Origin: Candidatus Margulisiibacteriota bacterium
GTDB lineage: Bacteria > Margulisbacteria > Marinamargulisbacteria > SXXA01 > SICP01
DNA: 43,759 nt
NCBI GenBank assembly: GCA_009691415.1
Contig: SICP01000012.1
Coordinates: forward strand, 1 to 43,759
Direction: 5' to 3'
Part shown: positions 37,301 through 43,759 of the stretch, in pieces
Numbering within the stretch: position 1 is the stretch's first letter
Layout: every line of letters starts with the position of its first letter
Notes under the pieces: generated by a model
Databases searched by the model: none
The model's input: the letters and a program-made list of their open reading frames with translations, nothing else
Told to the model about the DNA's origin: nothing
Position numbers and translations under genes: made by a program

Positions 37301-39578
37301 AGAAACTATGGGTGAAAAAATTGCCAATGCCAATGCCAAAATCGAAAAACCATCCAATAGGTATCGCCTAGAAAGTGACACGTACTCAGGGAAAGAAATA
37401 CGACTCTTTAAAGTAGGTAGTACTCAGACCTCTCTTGGGTTTTTTGAAGAAGTAGAACGGAATCAAAAGGCCTTAGAAAAGACAGAGGAATTAGGGCTCG
37501 GCAGCTTATTGGCCGGCAATCTAACCGCCGTAATTAAAGCCAAATCCAGAGGCACTCAAAACCCACTCATAGAAGCCAATATTCAAGCCGTTAACGCAAA
37601 AATTTCATTTGTTACTGCCAAGAAAATTAGCCTTGTTTTAAATACAGACAAAGACACCATTCAATATGCCATCGAAATAGATCAAGGCTCCGTCGGAGCA
37701 GAAACTTTTAAAGCCCTTCGCAGTAAGGGAAGCTATGGTGACGACGGCAATCTAACTATCAAAAATACAGAAATAGTAACTACTTTAAAAACAAATCCCG
37801 ATGTCCTAAAAGGCTGGATACCCATCAATGCATATTGGGATGCAACTGCTAAAAATAAACCCATGCATTTGGAAACCACGCTTATAGATAACGACATTGC
37901 CATTCTCTCTATTTTCAATAAGAACATTAAGTCTATATCCAACCAAGGAAAAGTAGCCCTAACACTAGACGGTCCTCTTGAAGAGCCCGTGCTAAATAGT
38001 CAGTCTTTGAGTCTAAAAAACATGCAAATTTTTCTTGCGGAAAGTGCAGTATTTGATAAACCTTTTTTAATTTCCTCGAATGCGATCTCAATTATAAAAA
38101 ATAAAGTCCTGATTCCAAAAACACCTATTTTATGGCAACGACGAGACGATACCTCTAAATATAATACGTTTGTAGTGAAAGGTGATATTGCGGTTCGGGA
38201 TCTTAATCTACTCACTCCAAAAACAGTTATTTTAGACTTTAATTTGGCCTTGGATGATGGGCTTCTCGACTTAGATTTACCCGCTATTTATCGAGGAAAA
38301 GCAAAACTCGCGGACATGAAATTAGTAGGCCCCTATTATTTGCCATTAGGACAAGCCGACAAACAAATAGCCGAAAAAAATCTCAGTACCGATAAAGAGC
38401 AAGGGCCTCTTCTTTCAGGTATGATTACCCTTTCAAACGGGGCTATTATTTTGCCAACCTTAGGAGAAAAAACTATCAAGCCATCTTACCGACTTAGTGT
38501 TGCTGCTACTATTGGAGAAGAAGTGAGCTTGGCCGGCGGTCTATTAGGAGAAGGATTTCTTGCGGGACTCGCCAATAGCGTGTCTGTTGAAGTAAATAAA
38601 ACCAAAGAACCTCTCTATATAACAGGCACACTCAACGCACCCAAAATCAAAAATAAAGTTTACCTCAATGAAGGAACGATTACCTTTGTAAACCGATCAT
38701 TTACAGTGTTAAACGAAGACAGGCAACGTATGTTCTACAAAGAAAACCAATACAAAACACACGCCAATGCGTTATCGTTTGAATCCAAAACACAAGGAAA
38801 TGGCAAACAGGCTCTCATTCCGCGCCTTAATATTACCGCCTATTCAATGGTAGAAAAGCCCGGAATTACGGCCTCTTCCAACAGTACCTTTGTAGATCCA
38901 GATCAATTCAAAGCAGTTCTTATTTCTATGGACGGATCCATCTATGATTTGGACACGCTCAGTTTCGAAAAATACAAGTCATTACGAAGTAATCCACTTT
39001 CTGCCAATGATGTGGAGTATGAAAATACCTACCGGCTCGGTAAACAAGGTGCCGCCAATAACCAAGATACATACCAAGTTTTTAGCCTGCTTATGCCAGA
39101 TCTCGTCAATTCAAACTTGACCCAAAATACACCGGGAGAAGATCAAACAAAACGACTTCTGAATGTCGTAGGAGAAAATCAAATTAATTCGGTAGTACGT
39201 CAAAAAGTTCTTCGACCAGTAGAGCTTCAGCTCGCACGTAATATTGGGCTTTATGATTTGCGCGTCGATTATAATGTTGGCCATGCAGTATTAAAATCGG
39301 CTTCAGATAGAACCGGTTATACGGGAGTTGGACAAGACGAAAATGTACTGGGTGTTAATTTCATGAAACAATTAATCACCGACAAACTCTTTTTAAGAGT
39401 CAAAACCGATTTGGATCTCAAGCTTGAAGGCAATTTCTTGCAAACCCTGTCTGTATCAGAAGTAGAGTTACGGTATTATTTGTTAAATAATTTCTCTATG
39501 ACATTCTCAAATATTCGAGAAGCGAGCGATACCACCTCAAGGCCAAAATTTTCACTGAGATATAGCTATGAATATTAA
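34362..39578 (+). CDS. tamB: TamB/AsmA-like giant envelope protein
   Basis: 1738 residues from a GTG at 34362. An N-terminal anchor helix (LGLLLKYILVVSFGVVTCAS) leads into an AsmA-like start (EKEFTKTFGWKVTIESLSGN). A very long run of repeating beta-strands follows, expected to form the hydrophobic groove seen in TamB and other bridge-like lipid carriers. The C-terminal part, about 1420-1738, resembles the TamB (DUF490) domain: VYLNEGTITFVNRSFTVLNE, then a barrel-like end LNNFSMTFSNI. It would span the periplasm from inner membrane to outer membrane, moving lipid or helping barrel assembly. It overlaps the Omp85 gene by 11 bp, the classical tamA-tamB pairing in reverse order. Confidence 0.85.
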   Translation: MHKLGLLLKYILVVSFGVVTCASVTGFLVYQTAIPQAIIKQTLEKEFTKTFGWKVTIESLSGNLLTGISLDNIKFSDNPKFPHSTILTIDHATIYYNPIKALAQKKGDFAAATYWVQLENVRLNAIRDKADQWNILELIPKAPPGAKNKPPQPPTFVGKITAKNMQVWFTDELGWSKETPLKTPFRDNIIFSQGTIDFNKLDAVAYKLVGTLLSSRKPTVFKGNFSAFDGQYVLNIRSGMGLNRWGNYVLPLEKFSIEDDTVTVEGTVKSKFPFPKPGIIPFWYNLTLTSLDTTFRMPFFEEPVKHIKTKAKLMHGIIPKEAFSIGVPSGNTSMPSEEIWTQLKKAGILDKDGQLLTYISSKHPLRLLPDRLLPYKEQIRNILIQPPVIFSLPDFSASFYGVPIKGDGQFFLDRGIMSMALKTESFELACLKKMFEGIKTWKLSGAGSTTLTIHGSTNAPIVEGILTAPNVTLYALKPTQVQSNYRFENKRLTYHLLKGNLYGGILNGQGEINFNNQPADLGMTLTLLDMDTQKTFSKSSKIITGHLDLTTQITGNVDTFTATTLLHPKSLRIMNQTISKAFAHYTVLHKNQIQIHTASMYLNESTTPITLTGAIQDLEKVKIHYAGQGTIFNSLLDAGKKPGVLDISGDYAALLNTNFWQNPDQESRTTADIILYNYPLYDKAYEHVDIAVSYQPHLVSIRKFVAKNKAEEIHLSGTLENKFPKDLKLSLISVEIPTHSAIQRYFPAVIKPLTGLITTDLEIQKNNKIKTPTLNPIAYNIKGSLSIQEGLLQNQPFDLISALFKWNGDNLTIESSQYHHQSSDILLNGTVNAEKQLDLTVKEGTTIDLKDFQILISPLGRLAGQWKVRGKIKGDVSDPEMNVWIKGENVKSNVLALDKIEGQLEWSQNRLKLGTVKLKHKDSDYTLSGMLDVSPVMKDRTLWKQIGYDLELTIGKSNINDISEFLQQINQEIKVRFFQKETMGEKIANANAKIEKPSNRYRLESDTYSGKEIRLFKVGSTQTSLGFFEEVERNQKALEKTEELGLGSLLAGNLTAVIKAKSRGTQNPLIEANIQAVNAKISFVTAKKISLVLNTDKDTIQYAIEIDQGSVGAETFKALRSKGSYGDDGNLTIKNTEIVTTLKTNPDVLKGWIPINAYWDATAKNKPMHLETTLIDNDIAILSIFNKNIKSISNQGKVALTLDGPLEEPVLNSQSLSLKNMQIFLAESAVFDKPFLISSNAISIIKNKVLIPKTPILWQRRDDTSKYNTFVVKGDIAVRDLNLLTPKTVILDFNLALDDGLLDLDLPAIYRGKAKLADMKLVGPYYLPLGQADKQIAEKNLSTDKEQGPLLSGMITLSNGAIILPTLGEKTIKPSYRLSVAATIGEEVSLAGGLLGEGFLAGLANSVSVEVNKTKEPLYITGTLNAPKIKNKVYLNEGTITFVNRSFTVLNEDRQRMFYKENQYKTHANALSFESKTQGNGKQALIPRLNITAYSMVEKPGITASSNSTFVDPDQFKAVLISMDGSIYDLDTLSFEKYKSLRSNPLSANDVEYENTYRLGKQGAANNQDTYQVFSLLMPDLVNSNLTQNTPGEDQTKRLLNVVGENQINSVVRQKVLRPVELQLARNIGLYDLRVDYNVGHAVLKSASDRTGYTGVGQDENVLGVNFMKQLITDKLFLRVKTDLDLKLEGNFLQTLSVSEVELRYYLLNNFSMTFSNIREASDTTSRPKFSLRYSYEY

Positions 39579-41295
39579 AAAAATAGGGATTATTTTTCTA
39601 TTTATCCAAGTCTTTTTTTCTGAACATAGCCAGGCGCAGACCCTCGATTTTTCCCGACAAATTAAAGCAATTCAAATAACAGGAGCCCTCCTAACCAGCA
39701 AGAATAATTATGTCGACGTGCTCTCTAATAAAGTGGGCAATCGCATCCTACAAGAAGACCTGCAAAAAGATATTAATGCGCTTTATTTACAAGGGAATTT
39801 CCACTCTGTAGAAGCAAGAACCTCCGTGTATGGAAACGGAATTATCTTAGAATTTCGGGTAACAGAAAATCCTGTTATAAAAAACATCCGTATTACCGGT
39901 AACACAATTTTTAGTAGTAATGATATAAAAAATAGCCTACGCACAAAACCAGGAGTACCTCTAAATTTTAAACGGTTAGAAGAGGACATTACCGCTGTAC
40001 ATGAGCGATATGTAAAAAATGGGTATGACTTAGCACGTATTTCAAGCACACTGTTAGACCAAGATTCCCGTTTGGTTATAGAAATATCAGAAGGAAAAAT
40101 GGGAATCATGAAATGGGACGGCCTTAAAAAAATCAAACCCTTTATTCTTGAAAGAGAAATGAAAAGCCAACAGGGCTTGCCCTTTAATTCTCAGTTTCTA
40201 AGACAAGATCGCGAACATCTTCTGCGATTAGGCTATTTCTCAGAAATTTCCCCCCCATTGCTACAAGAAAATATAGAAAATCAGGCCATCAATACCACCT
40301 TTTTAATGACCGAAAAAAATGTCAATCATATTGATACAGGACTCGAGCTAGATACAAAAGACAACCGCGTCGTAGCCTTTTTTAAAGGCGACTTAAACCA
40401 CGCGTTTTTACATAGTGATTTATTAAGTAGCAAGTTGCAATTAAGCCTAGAAAAATTAGGACTCGATGTCAAAAGTTATTCGATTCATTATTCACAACCC
40501 TGGATTTTGAATCGCTTTAATATTTCCTATGACACCAATGTTTGGCTCAGTATTCAAGATGAACGCACGTCAGATCCTACCAATTTTAAATTTATAAATA
40601 ATAAACGATTAGGGGCAGATGCTATTTTTGGATTTCCACTCATCCGTGAGGAACTTAAGTTTTCAACCCGATTTAAAATAGAAAAAATTTCACTGACAAA
40701 TCCATCCGATGCAACCAATATTCAAGCCTATTCTGTTCAATCTATAGCGGGCATATTGAGCTATTCTTCATTAGATAATCGCGTAAACCCAAGAAACGGG
40801 AGTTACTGGACGTTAGAATTAGAACGCGGGCAGGATTGGGGGCTGGTTCATACAAAAGCGCTCAAGTTTACTCGCCTCAGTCTCAATAGTGCTTACTTCA
40901 CAAGCCTCTCCCCAAAATCTGTTCTAGGGCTGCATCTATTTACAGGGATCTTTAGTCCGGATGAGACAGAGTCATTTTTGACCTTTGAAAGAGAAATATT
41001 TGAACTTGGGGGCGCTGGGTCTTTACGTGGTTACAAAGAAACCAATCCCTTTTTAGGAACACGAGAAATTTTAGTCAACGCAGAATACAGATATGACTTA
41101 ACAGAGAGTATACAAGGGGTTTTATTTTGGGATGCCGGGAAAACGTTTAATAGCGGAACGGAATTAAGTTTTAATGATGTTAAACAGGGCTATGGCGTGG
41201 GCGTACGGTTTTCAAGTCCCATTGGCCCTTTACGATTTGATGTGGCCCAAGGCGAATCGCTTATTATTCACTTTAGTCTAGGACAACTATTCTAG
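39568..41295 (+). CDS. Omp85-family outer-membrane protein (BamA/TamA-like)
   Basis: 575 residues. Signal peptide about 1-23 (IGIIFLFIQVFFSEHSQA). Three POTRA domains seem present at about 32-105, 106-175 and 180-255 (for example IKNIRITGNTIFSSNDIKNS). The remaining ~320 residues form the 16-strand barrel, with the L6 motif FELGGAGSLRGYKETNPF and the final strand GPLRFDVAQG...SLGQLF. It inserts or assembles outer-membrane proteins. Small size and three POTRAs fit TamA or a short BamA. If no other homologue exists in the genome it would be the main BamA. Pairing with TamB supports a Tam-like role. Confidence 0.88.
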   Translation: MNIKKIGIIFLFIQVFFSEHSQAQTLDFSRQIKAIQITGALLTSKNNYVDVLSNKVGNRILQEDLQKDINALYLQGNFHSVEARTSVYGNGIILEFRVTENPVIKNIRITGNTIFSSNDIKNSLRTKPGVPLNFKRLEEDITAVHERYVKNGYDLARISSTLLDQDSRLVIEISEGKMGIMKWDGLKKIKPFILEREMKSQQGLPFNSQFLRQDREHLLRLGYFSEISPPLLQENIENQAINTTFLMTEKNVNHIDTGLELDTKDNRVVAFFKGDLNHAFLHSDLLSSKLQLSLEKLGLDVKSYSIHYSQPWILNRFNISYDTNVWLSIQDERTSDPTNFKFINNKRLGADAIFGFPLIREELKFSTRFKIEKISLTNPSDATNIQAYSVQSIAGILSYSSLDNRVNPRNGSYWTLELERGQDWGLVHTKALKFTRLSLNSAYFTSLSPKSVLGLHLFTGIFSPDETESFLTFEREIFELGGAGSLRGYKETNPFLGTREILVNAEYRYDLTESIQGVLFWDAGKTFNSGTELSFNDVKQGYGVGVRFSSPIGPLRFDVAQGESLIIHFSLGQLF

Positions 41296-41345
41296 AGGGG
41301 GGGAGGGGCGCCTGTAAGACACCCCGAGGGTTACCAGAGCTTTTT
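41296..41345. repeat. GC-rich intergenic element related to 5946-5983
   Basis: Between the convergent ends of the Omp85 gene and the small minus-strand gene lies a G-rich then C-rich stretch. On the minus strand it contains CGGGGTGTCTTAC, nearly the same as CGGGGTGTCTAAC at 5972-5984. The flanking hairpin is less perfect than in the first copy. Possibly a degraded copy of the same repeat family. Confidence 0.35.
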
Positions 41346-41350
41346 TATAC

Positions 41351-41662
41351 CTAAGCCCGTGGAGTTGCGGGGGGTTTCGGCTTGGCATAACCATCTAATA
41401 ACTGTATTTGCAATTGATGTAGCGCATAGAGAGGATCGCTTGTATTAGATATTTCAGGTCGATACGTCTTGAGAGGTTCAGGTGTGGGCGCAACATCTTT
41501 GACATATGCCGAGTCGTTTCTCTCTAAAGCCTCTTCGATATGGCCTGAAATATCATTCAGTAAATTTTGAAACTGATCAGGATCCTCATCATTATTGATA
41601 GAAGAAGATTTTCTCGCTTCACCCGAAATTCCAAAACTTCCAGATATATTAATGCGTTCCAT
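41351..41662 (-). CDS. Small hypothetical protein
   Basis: 103 residues from the ATG at 41662; an AAAGGGG site about 9 bases upstream supports this over the GTG at 41671. The sequence is polar, rich in Ser, Asp, Pro, with one helical part (DPDQFQNLLNDISGHIEEAL) and a C-terminal helix (LYALHQLQIQLLDGY) followed by a Pro/Lys tail. No signal peptide and no known family. It looks partly disordered; a small regulatory or binding protein is possible. Confidence 0.5.
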   Translation of the reverse strand: MERINISGSFGISGEARKSSSINNDEDPDQFQNLLNDISGHIEEALERNDSAYVKDVAPTPEPLKTYRPEISNTSDPLYALHQLQIQLLDGYAKPKPPATPRA

Positions 41663-41791
41663 GATTTTCACCCCTTTGATAGTTAGATTTTTAAATGTAT
41701 ATGTACAGAAACGAAAAAATGGCTAAATAAAATGTATCTATATTTCTTGATTCATTAATTTATCAAAGCAGGTTAAACTATATCTCGATAT

Positions 41792-41868
41792 GTCCTCGTA
41801 GCTCAGTTGGATAGAGCGCCGGATTCCTAATCCCGAGGCCGTGGGTTCAATTCCCACCGAGGACACCA
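41792..41868 (+). tRNA. tRNA-Arg (anticodon CCT)
   Basis: Cloverleaf with acceptor GTCCTCG/CGAGGAC, D-arm GCTC/GAGC, anticodon loop TTCCTAA (anticodon CCT, codon AGG), T-arm GTGGG/CCCAC around TTCAATT, and encoded CCA (41866-41868). The anticodon stem CCGGA/TCCCG has a C-C mismatch at its second pair (28-42). The exonuclease gene begins 23 bases after it. Confidence 0.93.
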
Positions 41869-41891
41869 GTTTTACTCAAAAAGGAAAAACC

Positions 41892-43256
41892 ATGTTTATC
41901 TTCTACGACTTCGAAACATCCACCCGTGAAGCCTTAGGGCAGATTCTGACCTATTCGTTTATTGCCGTGACGCCCAAATACGACATTGTACAAGAATGCC
42001 AAGGCAGCATTCGTCCAAGCCGCATCGAATTACCAGACCCAGAGGCCATCTTAGTATGCCGACTCAATGTCGACACCCTCATGCAAGAAGGCCAAAGCGA
42101 ATACGACGCCGCTAAAAAAATTCACAGATACTTAGGTGATTTGATCGATACCTATCAAGACGTCACCCTAGTAGGGTTTAATTCCAATCAATTTGACCTC
42201 GTTTTTCTCCGAAATCTATTCAGCCGCTACGGCCTCAACCCCTATTTTTTCGGTAAACTCAAAAACCTCGATATCTTGCACTTTGTTCAACACATTGCCT
42301 TCACGCATGCCGATAGCTTCCCTTGGCAACTCTACACCAATCCAGAGGGCAATCAGTTTTACCAGTTTAAATTAGAAACGATGGCGCATGCCTTTGACTG
42401 TCTAGACCAAGCACAATCCCATGACGCCCGAGAAGACGTTCTACTCACCATACGCCTCACCCAAAAATTAGAAGATATTTACAGCGAATCACTTTTTAAT
42501 TTTTCTCCCATCAAAGAAGCCGGACATCTCGTCAAACAAAAAGTGCGAGACTTCCCCAAAGAAGGTGCCGCTCCCCAACAATTCATCTATCGCTACTGGC
42601 TGGTCCTAAGCGGAGACGCCAAGCAACGACTCCTCGTCGACCTAGAAGCCTACGAAGCCCTGCCACAAAAAGACGAAGAAGCCTGTCTCACCAGCCTAAA
42701 GTACATTAATTTCAACAAACACTATTGGGTCACAGAACCACTCAATGAAGCAGAAGCCAGCTACTGGACCCCTACACTTTCCGAAATCAGCCAAAATACA
42801 GTCCTAAGTAAACTAACACTAGATCGCTATTTCGAAAAAACCAAAAAGAAATGGGACATCGACTATCAAATTCACGAACTGGGCTTCAAAGGCATCGACC
42901 GACTCTTCATCCTAGCCCAAGAACTCATCAAAAATCCCAAAATCTACAACGCCACATTCCAAACCCTCTGGGACAGTCGACGAGATCCCAAAGACATCTC
43001 CCTCATACAGCTCTATAATCGCCTCTATCTCAAATATCATCCCGAACCCAACCCAGAACACATCAAAAGATATCTGGTTCCCAGATACGTAACAGGCAAG
43101 CTATATCGAGATATCAAATCATTTGTTCCGATACACGAACAGGTTAAAAAAATGGACGACATTCTCCAAAATCCTGACGCGTCACAAGAAGATAAACTAC
43201 TTATGCAAGCACTCAAGCCCTACTATCAAAAGGCTATAGCCCAATACGAACTATAA
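41892..43256 (+). CDS. sbcB: Exonuclease I-like DEDD 3'-5' exonuclease
   Basis: 454 residues from the ATG at 41892 with AAAAGGA upstream. A longer frame from 41841 would begin inside tRNA-Arg. The N-terminal ~200 residues are a DEDDh exonuclease: FIFYDFETST (first Asp and Glu), VGFNSNQFDLVFLRNLFSRY (second Asp, close to the ExoI pattern GYNNxxFD) and SHDAREDVLLTIRL (His and last Asp). The rest has an ExoI-like plan, with LKYINFNKHYWVTEPLN matching the 'INK' linker region, then a helical C-terminus. ExoI degrades single-stranded DNA in repair and recombination. Possibly co-transcribed with tRNA-Arg. Confidence 0.78.
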   Translation: MFIFYDFETSTREALGQILTYSFIAVTPKYDIVQECQGSIRPSRIELPDPEAILVCRLNVDTLMQEGQSEYDAAKKIHRYLGDLIDTYQDVTLVGFNSNQFDLVFLRNLFSRYGLNPYFFGKLKNLDILHFVQHIAFTHADSFPWQLYTNPEGNQFYQFKLETMAHAFDCLDQAQSHDAREDVLLTIRLTQKLEDIYSESLFNFSPIKEAGHLVKQKVRDFPKEGAAPQQFIYRYWLVLSGDAKQRLLVDLEAYEALPQKDEEACLTSLKYINFNKHYWVTEPLNEAEASYWTPTLSEISQNTVLSKLTLDRYFEKTKKKWDIDYQIHELGFKGIDRLFILAQELIKNPKIYNATFQTLWDSRRDPKDISLIQLYNRLYLKYHPEPNPEHIKRYLVPRYVTGKLYRDIKSFVPIHEQVKKMDDILQNPDASQEDKLLMQALKPYYQKAIAQYEL

Positions 43257-43380
43257 TCCCAATTTAATTCTCTGAAATTTTCCCCATTTTTTTTCGATAA
43301 CTAATCGTAGTACACGAAGTTGTTTAAATTCGTCTAAAAAGTGGGGCTGTTGCGAAATAGAAGTTTAAGCAGAAAATAAA

Positions 43381-43400
43381 AAACCCGCGTGAGCGGGTTT
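43381..43400 (-). terminator. Hairpin terminator inside the IS end
   Basis: Arms AAACCCGC and GCGGGTTT around GTGA form an 8-bp stem. On the minus strand it is followed by a T-rich run (complement of the A-rich 43372-43383), a good intrinsic terminator for transcripts leaving the element leftward. On the plus strand the T run is short. Confidence 0.6.
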
Positions 43401-43448
43401 AATAATTCCTCTATAGTGTTGGTAATGAGACTAACACGGAGGAATCAA

Positions 43449-43759
43449 ATGGCATTTTACGATATAGATTTAAAAGATCAAGTGGCGGAAAAACATGAGC
43501 TATGGACGATTGAAAAAATCGTAGAGTTTCCGAAGATGATGTATCGGTTTAAAGAGTTTGAGAAAAGAGTGGGAAGAAATGGATTTGGTGTAGATGTAGG
43601 GATACGATGCCTGTACCTACAATTTCATTATGATCTATCAGATCGTGAATTAGAGACACGACTTCGCTTTGATATTGCCTTCAGATGGTTTTGCGGGTTC
43701 ACTGCCTTTGAGGCAACTCCAGACCATACTTTTTTCTGTAGATTCCGAAAATTAATTGG
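43449..43759 (+). CDS. IS5-family transposase, N-terminal part
   Basis: Runs off the window after 103 codons. GGAGG (43438-43442) is 6 bases before the ATG. The visible part has the N-terminal domain common to IS5/IS1182 transposases (DUF772): VDVGIRCLYLQFHYDLSDRE, ETRLRFDIAFRWFCGF and TPDHTFFCRFRKLI. The DDE catalytic residues lie beyond the edge. No frameshift in the visible part. Confidence 0.88.
   Translation, partial: MAFYDIDLKDQVAEKHELWTIEKIVEFPKMMYRFKEFEKRVGRNGFGVDVGIRCLYLQFHYDLSDRELETRLRFDIAFRWFCGFTAFEATPDHTFFCRFRKLI

Larger units (their letters stand above)
43343..43759 (+). mobile_element. Left end of an IS5-type insertion sequence, cut by the window edge
   Basis: The likely terminal inverted repeat begins at GGGGCTGTTGCGAAATAG (43343), a pattern seen at the ends of IS5-family elements. 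It is followed by a hairpin and a transposase gene with its own Shine-Dalgarno. The right end is outside the window, so target duplication and family subgroup cannot be checked. The 86 bases between the exonuclease stop and this end hold no gene. Confidence 0.75.

Noticed and set aside
41841-41891. Longer start of the exonuclease gene
   Set aside because: The GTG lies inside tRNA-Arg; the ATG at 41892 has a Shine-Dalgarno and begins the conserved DFET motif region.

Overview
The window comes from a Gram-negative-type (diderm) bacterium of moderate-to-low GC. Evidence for an outer membrane is a TamB-like protein next to an Omp85/BamA-type barrel, a further predicted outer-membrane barrel, and several secreted proteins. 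The remaining content is mostly core genes (ilvC, rho, hemL, hemB, rpsB, tsf, gyrA, gyrB, trxA, tmk, thrC) mixed with proteins I cannot place. No gene fixes the phylum. The unusual domain fusions suggest an under-sampled lineage, possibly a candidate phylum, but that is inference.

Layout, left to right. 1-837: 3' part of ketol-acid reductoisomerase. 871-3015: a small surface cluster of two tandem secreted paralogues and a convergent secreted C-type-lectin protein. 3067-5918: a GlcD-type FAD oxidase, tRNA-Thr, and rho, with divergent tRNA and rho promoters that overlap at their -35 boxes. 5991-9845 (minus): hemL, then a secreted TPR/SPOR-like protein, then a natural FliF-FliG chimera, the most striking protein here. 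9870-12155: a GT2 glycosyltransferase and a convergent GT-C membrane glycosyltransferase. 12293-15242: rpsB-tsf-dgt. 15293-16558: unknown protein. 16848-21979: a tightly packed seven-gene operon (trxA, a MerR-DegV fusion, an Lrp/AsnC regulator, a class I aminotransferase, thymidylate kinase, a degenerate second thymidylate kinase, cvpA), preceded by a good promoter with an inverted repeat at the start site. 22156-27760 (minus): hemB, gyrB, gyrA. 27814-28463: a type II toxin-antitoxin pair with a promoter-operator palindrome. 28624-31437: rhodanese/DUF2892 membrane protein, outer-membrane barrel, unknown 520-residue protein. 31412-33208: ABC exporter. 33298-41295: thrC-tamB-omp85. 41351-43256: a small unknown protein, tRNA-Arg(CCT) and an exonuclease I-like gene. 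From 43343 to the end: the left end of an IS5-type insertion sequence.

How the genes may work together. The FliF-FliG chimera and its SPOR/TPR partner are co-directional and overlap by 4 bp, with no other flagellar gene in the window. They could form an envelope-spanning ring or scaffold tied to peptidoglycan. The MerR-DegV fusion looks like a one-component regulator with a fatty-acid-binding sensor domain. It sits in an operon that has its own candidate operator. The two thymidylate kinase paralogues may form a catalytic/pseudo-enzyme pair. Functional statements come from reading motifs by eye; no database search was run.
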